From Mycobacterium intracellulare ATCC 13950 (GTDB taxonomy: Bacteria; Actinomycetota; Actinomycetes; Mycobacteriales; Mycobacteriaceae), in the NCBI RefSeq assembly GCF_000277125.1, contig NC_016946.1, forward strand, positions 3,472,001 through 3,536,000: 64,000 nt of DNA. The letters run 5' to 3'. This document shows, one piece after another, positions 29,195 to 41,635 of this stretch (the first letter of the stretch is position 1; each line of letters starts with the position of its first letter). The translations under genes and the position numbers were made by a program. The notes beneath the pieces are model-generated. The model ran no database searches. It was not told where the DNA came from and saw only the letters and a list, made by a program, of their open reading frames with translations.

Positions 29195-32047
29195 TCAGGT
29201 GTTGTCGGCGACCGACGGCACCGCCGGGGCGCCGTTGCGCGCCCCGTTCATGCCGGAGGCGTCTGCGGGCAGCTCGAACGCCGCGGTCACCGAGCCCACC
29301 GCGGCCGCCGCGGCGTTGCGTTGCGCTTCCATGCGCGCCAGCGCCGTCTCGGTGAAGACCGACAGCCCCAAATCGGGGTTGTAGCCGTGGATTTCCTTGA
29401 CGTCGAGCTGGGCCAGGAAGTAGACGATCTCCTTGGAGACCACCTGGCCGGGCACCAGCACCGGGAAGCCCGGCGGGTAGGGCACCACGAACGTCGTCGA
29501 CACCAGCGTCTTGCCCTCGGCCAGCCGCCGGCCGGCCATGCCGATCAGCACGTGCTCGCGATCGGCCTCTTCGTATCCGGCGTAGAACGCCGACCGCATG
29601 TCGCCGAAGTTGCATTCGTCGACGGGCCGGAACGCGACGTCGAACTCGCTGAAGTCGGGCAGGTGCGGCAGGTCCTCGGTGATCTCCTCGACGTGGCGTT
29701 GCTGCAGCGCCCGGTCCGCCACGCTCGCCGCCTTTTCGGTGCGGTCGAAATCGATTGCCACCCTCCGCAACACGTCGAGCAGGTAGTGCACGCTCGACCA
29801 GGTGACGCCGATCGTGAAGATCAACAACACGCTGTTGATCGACGTCTTGTTGATCTGGATGCCGAACCGCTCCATCAGGATCTTCTCGCGGAAGTCGTAA
29901 CCGTTCATCCCGGTCGCGCCGACGAACAAGGTTACGCGCGTCGCGTCCAGCACGAACTGGTCGGAGCGCCATGCCTCGTTCCATTCGGCCAGCGCGCCCT
30001 GCCTGACCTCGCGGTACGAACTGACCGACGACTCCCGGAATTCCTCGGGCACCAAATCGGATTCGTCGAGGATGCGGAACCACTTGCTGATCAGCCGGTC
30101 CTTGCGGACCCGGTGCCGGAAGACCAGCGCCATGTCGTAGACCTGCCGGACGAGTTGGAAACCCTCGATGTCGACCTGGCGGCGGGCCAGGTCCAGCGAC
30201 GCGAGCAGCTGCTGGTTCGGTGAGGTCGACGTGTGGGTCAAAAACGCCTCCCCGAACGCGTCGCGGGTGAGCGCGTTGAAATCCTCGTCACGGACGTGGA
30301 TCATCGACGCCTGCCGCAGCGCCGACAGCGATTTGTGCGTGGAGTGCGTCGCGTAGACGCGGACCCGCGCGCTCGCCGGATCGGGCATCAGCTCACGCTC
30401 GATCCACTCCGACCGGTCGACCCCGTCCATCGACGCGGCCCATTTCCGGTATTCCTCAACGTATTCCGGCGATGCCAGCATGTGCTCGAGGCGTTCGGCG
30501 GCCACCATCGCGGTCCGCTGCCGCGCCCACGGCACCGCCGTCGCGAAGGCGTACCACGCCTCGTCCCACAGAAAGCAGATGTCCGGCTTGATCGCCAGCA
30601 CCTCCTGCATGACCTGCAGCGGGTTGTAGACGACGCCGTCGAACGTGCAGTTGGTCAGCAGCAGCATCCGCACGCGGTCCAGTTGTCCCGCCGCCTCCAG
30701 GTCCAGCAGCGTCTGCTTGATGGTGCGCAGCGACACCGCCCCGTAGATCGCGAACTGCGGCAACGGATAGGCGTCCAGGTAGAGCGGGTAGGCGCCGGCC
30801 AGCACCAGCCCGTAGTGGTGCGACTTGTGGCAATTGCGGTCGATCAGCACGATGTCGCCGGGCCGGGTCAGCGACTGCACGACGATCTTGTTGGCGGTCG
30901 ACGTCCCGTTGGTGACGAAGTAGGTGTGGTCGGCGTTCCACGTTTTCGCGGCCTTGTCCATCGCCTTCTTGATGTTGCCGTGCGGGTCGAGCAGCGAGTC
31001 CAGACCGCCGGAGGTGGTGGAGGTTTCGGCCATGAAGATGTTGCGGCCGTAGAACTCCCCCATGTCCTGCAGCGACCTGGAGTTGAAGATGCTGGCGCCG
31101 CGCGCGACGGGCAGCGCGTGGAACTGGCCGACCGGCGCCGCCGCATACGCCCGCAACGCGTCGAAAAACGGTGTGGCATAACGGTTTCGCAGCCCGGCGA
31201 GCACCGTGCTGTGCAGATCGGTGACGTCGTTGAGCCGGTAGAACGTCCGGTCGTAGACGTCGGGCTCGCTGTCGTCGCCCGCCGCGATCGACTCGTCGGT
31301 GAGCAGGTACAGGTCGATGTGGGGCCGCAGCTCCCTGATCCATTCGCCGCACTCCACCCAGTCGTTGGCGCGGTCGGGGATGACGCCGTCCGCGTCCTCG
31401 TTGGGCCCGAGCAGCGTGTTCATCAGCGGCAGCCGGTCACGCGAGCGCAGCGGCAGGTCGTCGCGGATGATCGCGGCCTGGATCTCCCCGTTCAAAGCGA
31501 CGGCGGTGATCGCGTCCTCGACGCTGGGGACGACCAGGATCTCGAACTGCACGTCGTCGGACGGGCAACGCAGCGCCCGCAGGCATTCGGCCAGGCTGTC
31601 CGGCGCCGTGCTGGGGGCGTCGTCGGCGAGCAACACGGTGTAGAAGTGCTGCTGTTTGGCCTGCGCCACCAGCTCCTGGTCATCCAGCGGCGCCGAGGTG
31701 TCGAAAAGGCCTGCGCGGTCGCCGTATTCGCTCAGCAGCCGCACGGCCAGGGAGACCTCTTCGGTGAGCCGCACCGTGGACAGGCTCTCCAGGTGCGCGC
31801 GGAAGACCGCCAGGTTTTCCGCGCCCGGGTACAGCCAGTAGCGCTCGTAGGCGGCGATGCGGTCCATCAAACGCTTCACCCGGGCCACGTCGTGGGTTTT
31901 GTCCAAGCCGGCCAGATCCACCTCGGCGAGGTGGCGGCACGCGTCGTCGAGCAGGTTCCAGGTGTCGACCCGGGCGTAGGACGGGTTGGCCACCGCCGCC
32001 AGCGCGGAGACTCGAAGTCGTCGCGGCTGGGTGCTGTATCGGATCAT
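29195..32047 (-). CDS. Large PLP-dependent Orn/Lys/Arg decarboxylase family protein
   Basis: 950 aa, close to Rv2531c. An N-terminal receiver-like wing (about 1-290) precedes the aspartate-aminotransferase-fold PLP domain. The Schiff-base lysine is Lys572 in THSTHKSLSALRQ. STTSGGLDSLLDPHGN and NGTSTANKI contact PLP phosphate in the family. The C-terminal domain (VVPYPPGFPVLVPG) is typical. Family members decarboxylate arginine, lysine or ornithine to polyamine precursors; the exact amino acid cannot be read here. The start is ATG 32047; an upstream TTG at 32089 is possible. The 188 bp to the GntR gene downstream hold no gene. Confidence 0.9.
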   Translation of the reverse strand: MIRYSTQPRRLRVSALAAVANPSYARVDTWNLLDDACRHLAEVDLAGLDKTHDVARVKRLMDRIAAYERYWLYPGAENLAVFRAHLESLSTVRLTEEVSLAVRLLSEYGDRAGLFDTSAPLDDQELVAQAKQQHFYTVLLADDAPSTAPDSLAECLRALRCPSDDVQFEILVVPSVEDAITAVALNGEIQAAIIRDDLPLRSRDRLPLMNTLLGPNEDADGVIPDRANDWVECGEWIRELRPHIDLYLLTDESIAAGDDSEPDVYDRTFYRLNDVTDLHSTVLAGLRNRYATPFFDALRAYAAAPVGQFHALPVARGASIFNSRSLQDMGEFYGRNIFMAETSTTSGGLDSLLDPHGNIKKAMDKAAKTWNADHTYFVTNGTSTANKIVVQSLTRPGDIVLIDRNCHKSHHYGLVLAGAYPLYLDAYPLPQFAIYGAVSLRTIKQTLLDLEAAGQLDRVRMLLLTNCTFDGVVYNPLQVMQEVLAIKPDICFLWDEAWYAFATAVPWARQRTAMVAAERLEHMLASPEYVEEYRKWAASMDGVDRSEWIERELMPDPASARVRVYATHSTHKSLSALRQASMIHVRDEDFNALTRDAFGEAFLTHTSTSPNQQLLASLDLARRQVDIEGFQLVRQVYDMALVFRHRVRKDRLISKWFRILDESDLVPEEFRESSVSSYREVRQGALAEWNEAWRSDQFVLDATRVTLFVGATGMNGYDFREKILMERFGIQINKTSINSVLLIFTIGVTWSSVHYLLDVLRRVAIDFDRTEKAASVADRALQQRHVEEITEDLPHLPDFSEFDVAFRPVDECNFGDMRSAFYAGYEEADREHVLIGMAGRRLAEGKTLVSTTFVVPYPPGFPVLVPGQVVSKEIVYFLAQLDVKEIHGYNPDLGLSVFTETALARMEAQRNAAAAAVGSVTAAFELPADASGMNGARNGAPAVPSVADNT

Positions 32048-32142
32048 GACCTCACCTGTTCTTCTCGGATCGCCGCCGCTGCAGTCCAACTCGTATTGTC
32101 AACCCGCCGCGCCCCGACCGTGGCCGTTTCACCTGAGCTTGA

Positions 32143-32526
32143 TCAGCGATCCGGCTCGTCACCTTCGATCATCCGCCGGTTTGCCCGGGCGTCCGCCCAC
32201 CGCAGCACGGGCAGCTCCCGGCTACGGGCCGGCAGGTCGGTGACGTCGCTGAGCGCTCGCACCACGCCCTGCGTCAGGCCCATGATCGCGGCCATCACCG
32301 GCAGCAGCGGCTGCAGCGGCCGGGCCGCCGAACGCACCGTGCTGATGCGGCGGGCGACGGCCACCCGTTCGACGCAGTGATACAGCCAGGCGCCCACCCC
32401 CAGCGCGAAGATCGAGAGCACCGAGGCGACGATGGTCCACCCGTAGGCGGCGCACACCACGGCACCCACCACCACCGCCGCGGCCAGCACGGCCGCAACG
32501 ACCAGGCGCAGCTCCAACCGGCTCAT
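32143..32526 (-). CDS. Conserved two-helix membrane protein
   Basis: 127 aa, ATG overlapping the nusB stop (ATGA). Two hydrophobic helices (about 8-28 and 31-50), then a basic cytoplasmic tail. It matches Rv2532c in position and size. Function unknown. Probably the last gene of the efp-nusB unit. Confidence 0.8.
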   Translation of the reverse strand: MSRLELRLVVAAVLAAAVVVGAVVCAAYGWTIVASVLSIFALGVGAWLYHCVERVAVARRISTVRSAARPLQPLLPVMAAIMGLTQGVVRALSDVTDLPARSRELPVLRWADARANRRMIEGDEPDR

Positions 32527-33032
32527 GGCTGCGGTCCGTGGTCCTCCGCTGTGCCGGGGGCGTCTGAACCCGCCGCGCCGCGAACGGCCTGGGCGGCCGC
32601 CCTGATCTGCGGGGTCACCAGCATGACGTGGCCGAGCACCCCGTTGACGAAGCCCGGCGAGTCGTCGGTGGACAGCTCCTTGGCCAGCTGAACGGCCTCG
32701 TCGACGGCGACCGGCTCCGGCACGTCGTCGGCGTAGAGGAGCTCCCACACCGCGACCCGCAGGATGGCGCGGTCCACGGCGGGCAGCCGGTCCAGCGTCC
32801 AGCCCTGCAGATGCGAGCTGATCAGGTCGTCGACGTGTGCGGCGTGTTCGCCGACGCCCCGCGCCACCGCCGCCGTATACGGCTGCAGGGGCGCGATTTC
32901 GGGGTTCGCCTCGGCGAGCCCGGTGCGGACGTCGACCACCTCCGCGGGGCTCAATCCGCGCGCCTCGGCTTCGAACAACAGGTCGACGGCGCGCTTGCGA
33001 GCCTGATGTCGCCCTTTAACGGGCCGGCTCAC
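32523..33032 (-). CDS. nusB: Transcription antitermination factor NusB
   Basis: 169 aa. All-helical NusB fold, binds boxA of rRNA transcripts with NusE. Seen are the Arg-rich start [21 protein letters not shown] and the helices [14 protein letters not shown] and [21 protein letters not shown] that define the family. Start is GTG 33032, overlapping the efp stop (GTGA). The C-terminal tail is longer than in E. coli. Confidence 0.96.
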   Translation of the reverse strand: MSRPVKGRHQARKRAVDLLFEAEARGLSPAEVVDVRTGLAEANPEIAPLQPYTAAVARGVGEHAAHVDDLISSHLQGWTLDRLPAVDRAILRVAVWELLYADDVPEPVAVDEAVQLAKELSTDDSPGFVNGVLGHVMLVTPQIRAAAQAVRGAAGSDAPGTAEDHGPQP

Positions 33033-33592
33033 GCGTTGACACGTCCCAGGTAGCTGCCGTCGCGGGTGTCCACCTTCAGCTTGTCCCCGGTGTTGATGAA
33101 CAGCGGCACCTGAATCTCGGCCCCGGTTTCCACGGTGGCGGGTTTGGTGCCGGCGCTGGACCGGTCGCCCTGCAGGCCGGGCTCGGTGTGGGTGACCTCC
33201 ATCTCGACCGACACCGGCAGCTCGATGTAGAGCGGCGCCCCGTTGTGGAACGCCACCTGCACCGGCAGACCCTCGAGCAGGAACCGGGCGGCGTCGCCGA
33301 CCAGCGACTCCGGCAGCGGATGCTGCTCGTAGTCCTGGCTGTCCATGAACACGAAGTCCGAGCCGTCGCGGTACAGGTAGGTGGTGTCGCGCCGGTCCAC
33401 GGTCGCGGTTTCCACCTTCACCCCGGCGTTGTACGTCTTGTCGACGACCTTGCCCGAGAGCACATTCTTCAGCTTGGTGCGCACGAACGCCGGGCCCTTG
33501 CCGGGTTTGACGTGCTGGAACTCGACGATCTGCCACAGCTGGCCGTCGATCACCAGCACCAGTCCATTCTTGAAATCGGCAGTGCTTGCCAC
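33029..33592 (-). CDS. efp: Elongation factor P
   Basis: 187 aa. Relieves ribosome stalling at polyproline. Three beta-barrel domains; the tip of domain I reads VKPGKGPAF with Lys32 at the position modified in other bacteria. No EpmA/EarP-type modification gene was seen nearby. GTG start. Polyproline clients exist in this window, for example the Pro-rich membrane protein at 49988. Confidence 0.96.
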   Translation of the reverse strand: MASTADFKNGLVLVIDGQLWQIVEFQHVKPGKGPAFVRTKLKNVLSGKVVDKTYNAGVKVETATVDRRDTTYLYRDGSDFVFMDSQDYEQHPLPESLVGDAARFLLEGLPVQVAFHNGAPLYIELPVSVEMEVTHTEPGLQGDRSSAGTKPATVETGAEIQVPLFINTGDKLKVDTRDGSYLGRVNA

Positions 33593-33719
33593 GGTTCGGT
33601 ACGTCTCCTCGGGGATGGACAGTCGTCTAGGGAACTGTCTGTGACTTGTCGGCCAGTTTAGAGTGCTCGCCGGCGCGGGCCCGCGGCCCGGGGTCGGGGG
33701 CGCTGACGGGTGGAACGTG

Positions 33720-33944
33720 TCAGCGGTGGGCGTGTTGTCCGTCGACCCGGGATGGTTCCTCGGGCGACGCCAACGGCTTGATCATCGTCAACAGCGGGAC
33801 GCGCAGCGTCACCCCGCTGGCGAACGGCAGCCGCACGGCGAAATAGACGATGTCCATCTCCAGCCGTGTCTCGCGTAGGGGCTGGGCGTACATGTCCCAC
33901 CGGAAATCCCGCAGGCGCGCCAACCCCCGTGCCACCCCGTTCAC
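33720..33944 (-). CDS. Small hypothetical protein between pepQ and efp
   Basis: 74 aa, GTG start. Not recognised. It has a protein-like composition rather than that of a GC shadow: [12 protein letters not shown], then a beta-rich stretch ([20 protein letters not shown]). A TAAGGT box lies seven bases upstream (33952-33957), nearly leaderless spacing. It lies 35 bp after pepQ. In M. tuberculosis I recall no gene here, so it may be lineage-specific or unannotated. The rest of the efp-pepQ gap shows nothing. Confidence 0.45.
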   Translation of the reverse strand: MNGVARGLARLRDFRWDMYAQPLRETRLEMDIVYFAVRLPFASGVTLRVPLLTMIKPLASPEEPSRVDGQHAHR

Positions 33945-33979
33945 GCCCCCGACCTTACTCGGGCGCGCAACCCCCCGGG

Positions 33980-35089
33980 CTAGGAGAGAACGGCCAGCTC
34001 CTTGGGGAATTTGGTCAGCAGTTCCGGGGCCTGCGCGCGGCCCTCTTCCGGCACCACCAGGGTGTCCTCGATGCGGACGCCGCCGCGGCCGGGCAGGTAG
34101 ACGCCGGGTTCCACGGTCACCACGGACTCGCCCAGCAAGGTGCCGGTGGACGTGGCGCCGATGCCCGGCGCCTCGTGGATCTCCAGACCCACGCCATGGC
34201 CCAGGCTGTGGCTGAACTGCTCGCCGTAGCCGGCGTCGGCGATCACCTGGCGGGCCGCGGCGTCCACCCCGCGCAGGTCGGCGCCGGCGCGCAGCGCCTC
34301 CCGGCCGGCCCGCTGGGAGTCGGCGACCAATTGGTAGATCTCCAGCTGCCAGTCGGCGGCCTTGCCGAGCACGAACGTGCGGGTCATGTCGGAGTGGTAG
34401 CCGCCGACCAGCGCGCCGAAGTCGATCTTGACGAAATCACCGGCCGCCAGCGCGGCGTCGGTGGGGCGATGATGCGGGATCGCCGAGTTCGGCCCCGCGG
34501 CCACGATGGTCTCGAACGAGATCGCGTCGGCGCCGTGGTCGAGCATCAGGGCCTCGAGCTCCCGGCTGACCTCGCGTTCGGTGCGGCCGGGCCGCAGCCC
34601 GCCGCGCGCCACCAGGTCGGTGAGCGCGGCGTCGGCCGCCTCGCAGGCCAGGCGCAGCAGGGCGACCTCACCGGCGTCCTTGACCTCGCGCAACGCCTCG
34701 ACGGTTCCGGCGGCCTTCACCAGTTCGGTGGGCGCCTTCCGGTCGTTCAGCTCGCCGGTCAGGGCGTCGAATCCGTCGACGGTCACCACGTTGCTTTCGA
34801 AACCCAGCTTTCGCGCGCCCGCCGCGGCGGCCTGCCCGACCAGGTAGCGCCCCAGCGCGCGCTCGATGGCGACCTCCAAGTCCGGCGCCTGCTCGGCGGC
34901 CTGGGTGCGGTACCGGCCGTCGGTCGCCAGCAGGGGGCTTCGATCGTCGGCGAACACCAGCAACGCGCCGTTGGACCCGGTGAATCCGGAGAGATAACGG
35001 ACGTTGACCAGGTCCGTGACCAGCAGCGCATCCAATCCGCTGGTCTGCAGCCGCGCTCTGAGCCTGTCTCGACGCTGTGAATGTGTCAC
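33980..35089 (-). CDS. pepQ: Xaa-Pro aminopeptidase/dipeptidase (M24 family)
   Basis: 369 aa. Cleaves X-Pro peptide bonds, in the cytoplasm (no signal peptide). N-terminal creatinase-like domain (about 1-130), then a pita-bread metallopeptidase domain. Metal ligands are visible in DFGALVGGYHSDMTRTF (two Asp), HSLGHGVGLEIHE (His) and EPGVYLPGRGGVRIED (two Glu). It is upstream of efp as in many Gram-positive bacteria. It is divergent from the membrane protein at 35123 with only 33 bp between. Confidence 0.94.
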   Translation of the reverse strand: MTHSQRRDRLRARLQTSGLDALLVTDLVNVRYLSGFTGSNGALLVFADDRSPLLATDGRYRTQAAEQAPDLEVAIERALGRYLVGQAAAAGARKLGFESNVVTVDGFDALTGELNDRKAPTELVKAAGTVEALREVKDAGEVALLRLACEAADAALTDLVARGGLRPGRTEREVSRELEALMLDHGADAISFETIVAAGPNSAIPHHRPTDAALAAGDFVKIDFGALVGGYHSDMTRTFVLGKAADWQLEIYQLVADSQRAGREALRAGADLRGVDAAARQVIADAGYGEQFSHSLGHGVGLEIHEAPGIGATSTGTLLGESVVTVEPGVYLPGRGGVRIEDTLVVPEEGRAQAPELLTKFPKELAVLS

Positions 35090-35122
35090 GGGTCTTGACG
35101 GTACTCGCTACGCTTTTGGGCC

Positions 35123-35805
35123 ATGAGTAACTGGATGCTGCGCGGATTGGTGTACGCCGCGGCGATGGTCGTCGTTCGATTGTTCCAAGGTGCGCTGATC
35201 AACGCGTGGCAGACCCAGGCGGGTTTGTTCAGCGTGGTGCTGCTGCTGCTGTTCGTCATCGGGGTCGCCGTGTGGGGGGTTCTGGACGGCCGGGCCGACG
35301 CCATCGCCAACCCCGATCCGGACCGCCGCGGCGACCTGGCGATGACCTGGCTGCTGGCCGGCCTGGTCGCGGGCCTGCTCAGTGGCGCCGTCTCCTGGCT
35401 GATCGCGCTGGTGTACACCGGCCTGTACACCGGTGGGCTGATCAACGAGGTGACGACGTTCGCGGCGTTCACCGCGTTGTGCGTCTTCCTGCCCGGCATC
35501 ATCGGCGTGACCATCGGCCGCTGGCGGGTGGACCGCAATCCCCCGCCGCGCCGGCCCGGCACTGACGAGGAACGCGCCGACACCGACGTGTTCTCGGCGG
35601 TGCGCGCCGACGACGCGCCCACCGGTGAGATTCCCGCGGCCGGCGCCCAGACCGAAGAGCGGACCTCCGCTGTCGCCACCGCCGAGCGCGAGGGGCCCAC
35701 GGAGACGATGCCCACGGAGGAATCCCCCACCGAGACGATCGCCAAGACCGAGGACGACCCGAAGACCGAGGTCATCCCGTCGGCCCGCGAGGAGCCGAAA
35801 AAGGA

Positions 35806-35809
<4 letters not shown>
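35123..35809 (+). CDS. Four-helix membrane protein with acidic tail
   Basis: 228 aa. Four predicted membrane helices in the first 140 residues. A hydrophilic tail rich in Thr, Glu and Pro follows (repeated T-E-T/S-P-T-E pattern, about 150-228), likely disordered. It corresponds to Rv2536 in position. Function unknown. A TACGCT at 35109-35114 gives a nearly leaderless start. Its stop codon shares CTAG with the convergent aroQ stop. Confidence 0.82.
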
Positions 35810-39057
<3,248 letters not shown>

Positions 39058-39220
39058 GCGTCCCATCTTCCCATGGCGGCTTCCGAAAGCCGATTCGCGC
39101 AGCCCGCGGCCGCGGGGAACCGATGCGGGGACTTTCATCCGCCCTGATTCCAGGGGTGACCACGCGATTCGGTCGGCGGCCGGGCCGGGCCGCCGCGGTC
39201 GTGTGCCAGCATCTTGTCTG

Positions 39221-40294
39221 GTGGGTCAATTTCTTTGGTACATACCGAATACCGTCGAGCCCGGCCATCGCGGCGACGACACCGTCGACGGCTGGGGAAG
39301 CCTCGACTATTCCGTCGAACTGGCGCAGCGCGCCGAGCAACACGGCTGGGACGGCGCGCTGATCGGCACCGGCTGGGGACGTCCGGACACCTTCACGGTC
39401 GCGACCGCAATCGCCGCGCGCACCAACCACTTCGCGCCGCTGGTGGCGGTCCGTCCCGGGTATTGGCATCCGGCGCATTTCGCCAGCGCGGCGGCCACCC
39501 TCGACCGGCTCAACGACGGCCGGCTGCTGGTCAACATCGTCAGCGGCGCCGACGATCCGGCCGCCTACGGCGACGCCGAGGTCGACAAGTCACGCCGCTA
39601 CGACCGCACGCGCGAATTCATCCGGTTGCTGCGCCGGTTGTGGCGCGAGGACGACGTCACCCACCGCGGCGAGTTCTACACCGTCGAACACTCGAGCCTG
39701 CAGCCGCGCCCGCTCGGCGCGGCCGAGGGCCGGCACCCGACGCTGTACTTCGGTGGGGCATCGGCGGCCGCCGAGCAGGTCGCCGCGACCGACGCCGACG
39801 TCCAACTGTTCTGGGGGGAGCCGCTGGACGGGATCGCCGAACGCATCGACCGGCTGAAGTCGTTGTCCGCCAAGCTCGGTCGCGAGCACGCGCCGCTGGA
39901 ATTCGGTCTCCGGGTCACCACGCTGGTGCGCGACACCTCCGAGCAGGCCTGGCGCGACGCCGAGGCCAAGGTCGCCACCCTGGCCGGAACGCCCACCATG
40001 CAGCTGCTGCACGACCCGAAGGGATCCGCGGGCCAGCGGCGGCTGTCCGACCTCGCCGCGCGCGGTGAGGTGCTCGATTCCTGTCTGTATACGACGCCGA
40101 GCAAGTACGGCGGGGAAGGCGCCGGGACGACGTGGCTGGTCGGGTCGGCCGCCGAAGTCGCCGCCGCGCTGCGCAAGTACGCCGACCTGGGGGTCAGCCA
40201 TTTCGTGTTGTCGGACACCCCGTACAAGTCGGAGACGGTCCGGCTCGGCGACGAGCTGTTGCCGCTGCTGCGCCCCGCCGTCGTCGGCAACTGA
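39221..40294 (+). CDS. SsuD-like luciferase-family monooxygenase
   Basis: 357 aa. Bacterial-luciferase-fold, FMNH2- or F420-dependent. It follows the alkanesulfonate monooxygenase SsuD in pattern: start FLWYIPNT, then [64 protein letters not shown], and ending [12 protein letters not shown]. SsuD releases sulfite from alkanesulfonates; the substrate here is not proven. GTG 39221 is chosen; GTG 39203 is an alternative. It stands between aroC and the prepilin-peptidase gene, where M. tuberculosis has unrelated genes. No ssuE or transporter is adjacent. Confidence 0.82.
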   Translation: MGQFLWYIPNTVEPGHRGDDTVDGWGSLDYSVELAQRAEQHGWDGALIGTGWGRPDTFTVATAIAARTNHFAPLVAVRPGYWHPAHFASAAATLDRLNDGRLLVNIVSGADDPAAYGDAEVDKSRRYDRTREFIRLLRRLWREDDVTHRGEFYTVEHSSLQPRPLGAAEGRHPTLYFGGASAAAEQVAATDADVQLFWGEPLDGIAERIDRLKSLSAKLGREHAPLEFGLRVTTLVRDTSEQAWRDAEAKVATLAGTPTMQLLHDPKGSAGQRRLSDLAARGEVLDSCLYTTPSKYGGEGAGTTWLVGSAAEVAAALRKYADLGVSHFVLSDTPYKSETVRLGDELLPLLRPAVVGN

Positions 40295-40299
40295 AGGCG

Positions 40300-40737
40300 T
40301 CAGAGCAGCGACAGGCCGATGCCCGCCGCGCTGGCCAGACACATCGACGGCCCGTGCGGCACCGTGCGGCCGCCCCGAGCGCCGCCGCGAATCCGGGCGA
40401 CCATCCCGACCAGCACGGTCAGCAGCGGGGCACCGAACGCCGCCAGGAACCACACGCCGGCGCCGCCACAACCGGTCAGCGCGCCCACGCCGATGGCCAG
40501 CTTGACGTCGCCGGCCCCCATCCCGCCCGGCGCCACCCAGTGGACCAGCAGATAGATCGCGGTCAACGCCGCGGCCCCGGCCAGCGCCGACCAGCCACGC
40601 CCGGCCACCCCCGCCCCCGCCAGGATCGCCGCGGCGCCGGTCAGGGTCAGCGCGTTGGGCAAGCGCCGTTGGTGGATGTCGTAGCAGCCCAACGCCGCCA
40701 ACCAGGCCAGCACCAGGCACCCCGCCGCAATCCGCAT
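40300..40737 (-). CDS. Prepilin-peptidase-like A24 membrane protease (short form)
   Basis: 145 aa, all membrane helices. Both catalytic Asp of GxGD proteases are present: Asp20 (CYDIHQRRLPN) and Asp77 in GMGAGDVKL. It lacks the N-terminal methylase domain of full PilD, as in Rv2551c. Family members cleave type IV/Flp prepilin leaders. No pilin gene was seen in the window, so its substrate must lie elsewhere. It ends five bases from the convergent SsuD-like gene. Confidence 0.88.
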   Translation of the reverse strand: MRIAAGCLVLAWLAALGCYDIHQRRLPNALTLTGAAAILAGAGVAGRGWSALAGAAALTAIYLLVHWVAPGGMGAGDVKLAIGVGALTGCGGAGVWFLAAFGAPLLTVLVGMVARIRGGARGGRTVPHGPSMCLASAAGIGLSLL

Positions 40738-40747
40738 GCGCGGCAGG

Positions 40748-41635
40748 CTAATCCGATGCCTCCAGGGCGCAAGCCATGGCCTCGCGGGGCGCCGGCAGCC
40801 CAGTGAACTGTTCGACCTGCGCGAAGGCCTGGTGCAGCAGCATCTGCACGCCGCTGATCACCCGGCCCCCCGCGGCGCTCACCGCGGCGGCCAGCGGCGT
40901 CGGCCACGGGTCGTAGACGGCGTCGAGCAGCACACCGATGCCGGCGAACGTGCCGGCGTAGCGGGCGGCCACGTCCGCGGGAATGGTGCTGACCAGCACG
41001 TCGGCGGAAGCGACCTCGTCGGCCAGCCCGCCGCCGTCGAGGTCGCAGAACCGCGTCGCGACGCCCATCGCGTGTCCCAGCTCCACCAGCCGGGCCGCCT
41101 TGCCGGGATTGCGGGCCACGACGGTGATGCCGCCGACGCCCAGTTGCGCCAGGCCGGCGACGGCCGCCGGCGCGGTGCCGCCCGATCCACAGACCAGCGC
41201 CCATCCAGAGGCCGTCGACCCGAGCGCACCCGCCACCCCGTCGATGTCGGTGTTGTCGGCCCGCCAGCCCGCCGGGGTGCGCACCAGGGTGTTGGCCGAC
41301 CCCACCCGCTCGGCACGCTCGGTGCGCTCGTCGGCGAACGCCAGGGCGGCGAACTTGCCCGGCATGGTCACCGACACCCCGACCCATTCGGGGCCGAGCC
41401 CGCCGACCACCCCGGGCAGCTGGTCGGCGTCGCATTCGATGCGGTCGTAGGTCCAGCCGGTCAGGCCCAGCGCGCGGTAGGCCGCCAGGTGCAGCTGCGG
41501 GGATTTCGAGTGGGCGATGGGTTTGCCGAGCACCGCCGCCTTCCGGGGTGCGCCGCTGGCTTGACCGAGCGGCGACCCGCTGCGCCCGGCTTCGCCGCGC
41601 TTGCGATCGCCGTCAGCGGGCGGAATCGAGGACAC
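40748..41635 (-). CDS. aroE: Shikimate dehydrogenase with repeat-derived N-terminus
   Basis: 295 aa from GTG 41635, the nearest upstream in-frame start of standard type. NADPH-dependent reduction of 3-dehydroshikimate. The core begins at AAVLGKPIAHSKSPQLH (shikimate Ser residues); VTMPGKF carries the catalytic Lys and NTDIDG the catalytic Asp; CGSGGTAPA is the cofactor loop. The first 25 or so residues ([15 protein letters not shown] part) are encoded by dispersed repeat copy B and have no counterpart in the M. tuberculosis protein as I recall it. An internal GTG at the VLG would remove only a little of the core. It overlaps the mltG stop by 23 bp. Confidence 0.9.
   Translation of the reverse strand: MSSIPPADGDRKRGEAGRSGSPLGQASGAPRKAAVLGKPIAHSKSPQLHLAAYRALGLTGWTYDRIECDADQLPGVVGGLGPEWVGVSVTMPGKFAALAFADERTERAERVGSANTLVRTPAGWRADNTDIDGVAGALGSTASGWALVCGSGGTAPAAVAGLAQLGVGGITVVARNPGKAARLVELGHAMGVATRFCDLDGGGLADEVASADVLVSTIPADVAARYAGTFAGIGVLLDAVYDPWPTPLAAAVSAAGGRVISGVQMLLHQAFAQVEQFTGLPAPREAMACALEASD
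41569..41611 (-). repeat. Dispersed repeat copy B
   Basis: On the minus strand GGCGATCGCAAGCGCGGCG and onward, 42/43 identical to copy A at 11371. It begins one base after the mltG stop codon (TGA at 41615-41613), just as copy A begins right after a TAG, and reads through into the aroE frame. No flanking direct repeat was seen here. Confidence 0.75.

Noticed and set aside
30233..32380. 715-residue open frame antisense to the PLP decarboxylase
   Set aside because: Same GC shadow effect; no recognisable domain, while the minus strand has a complete family protein.
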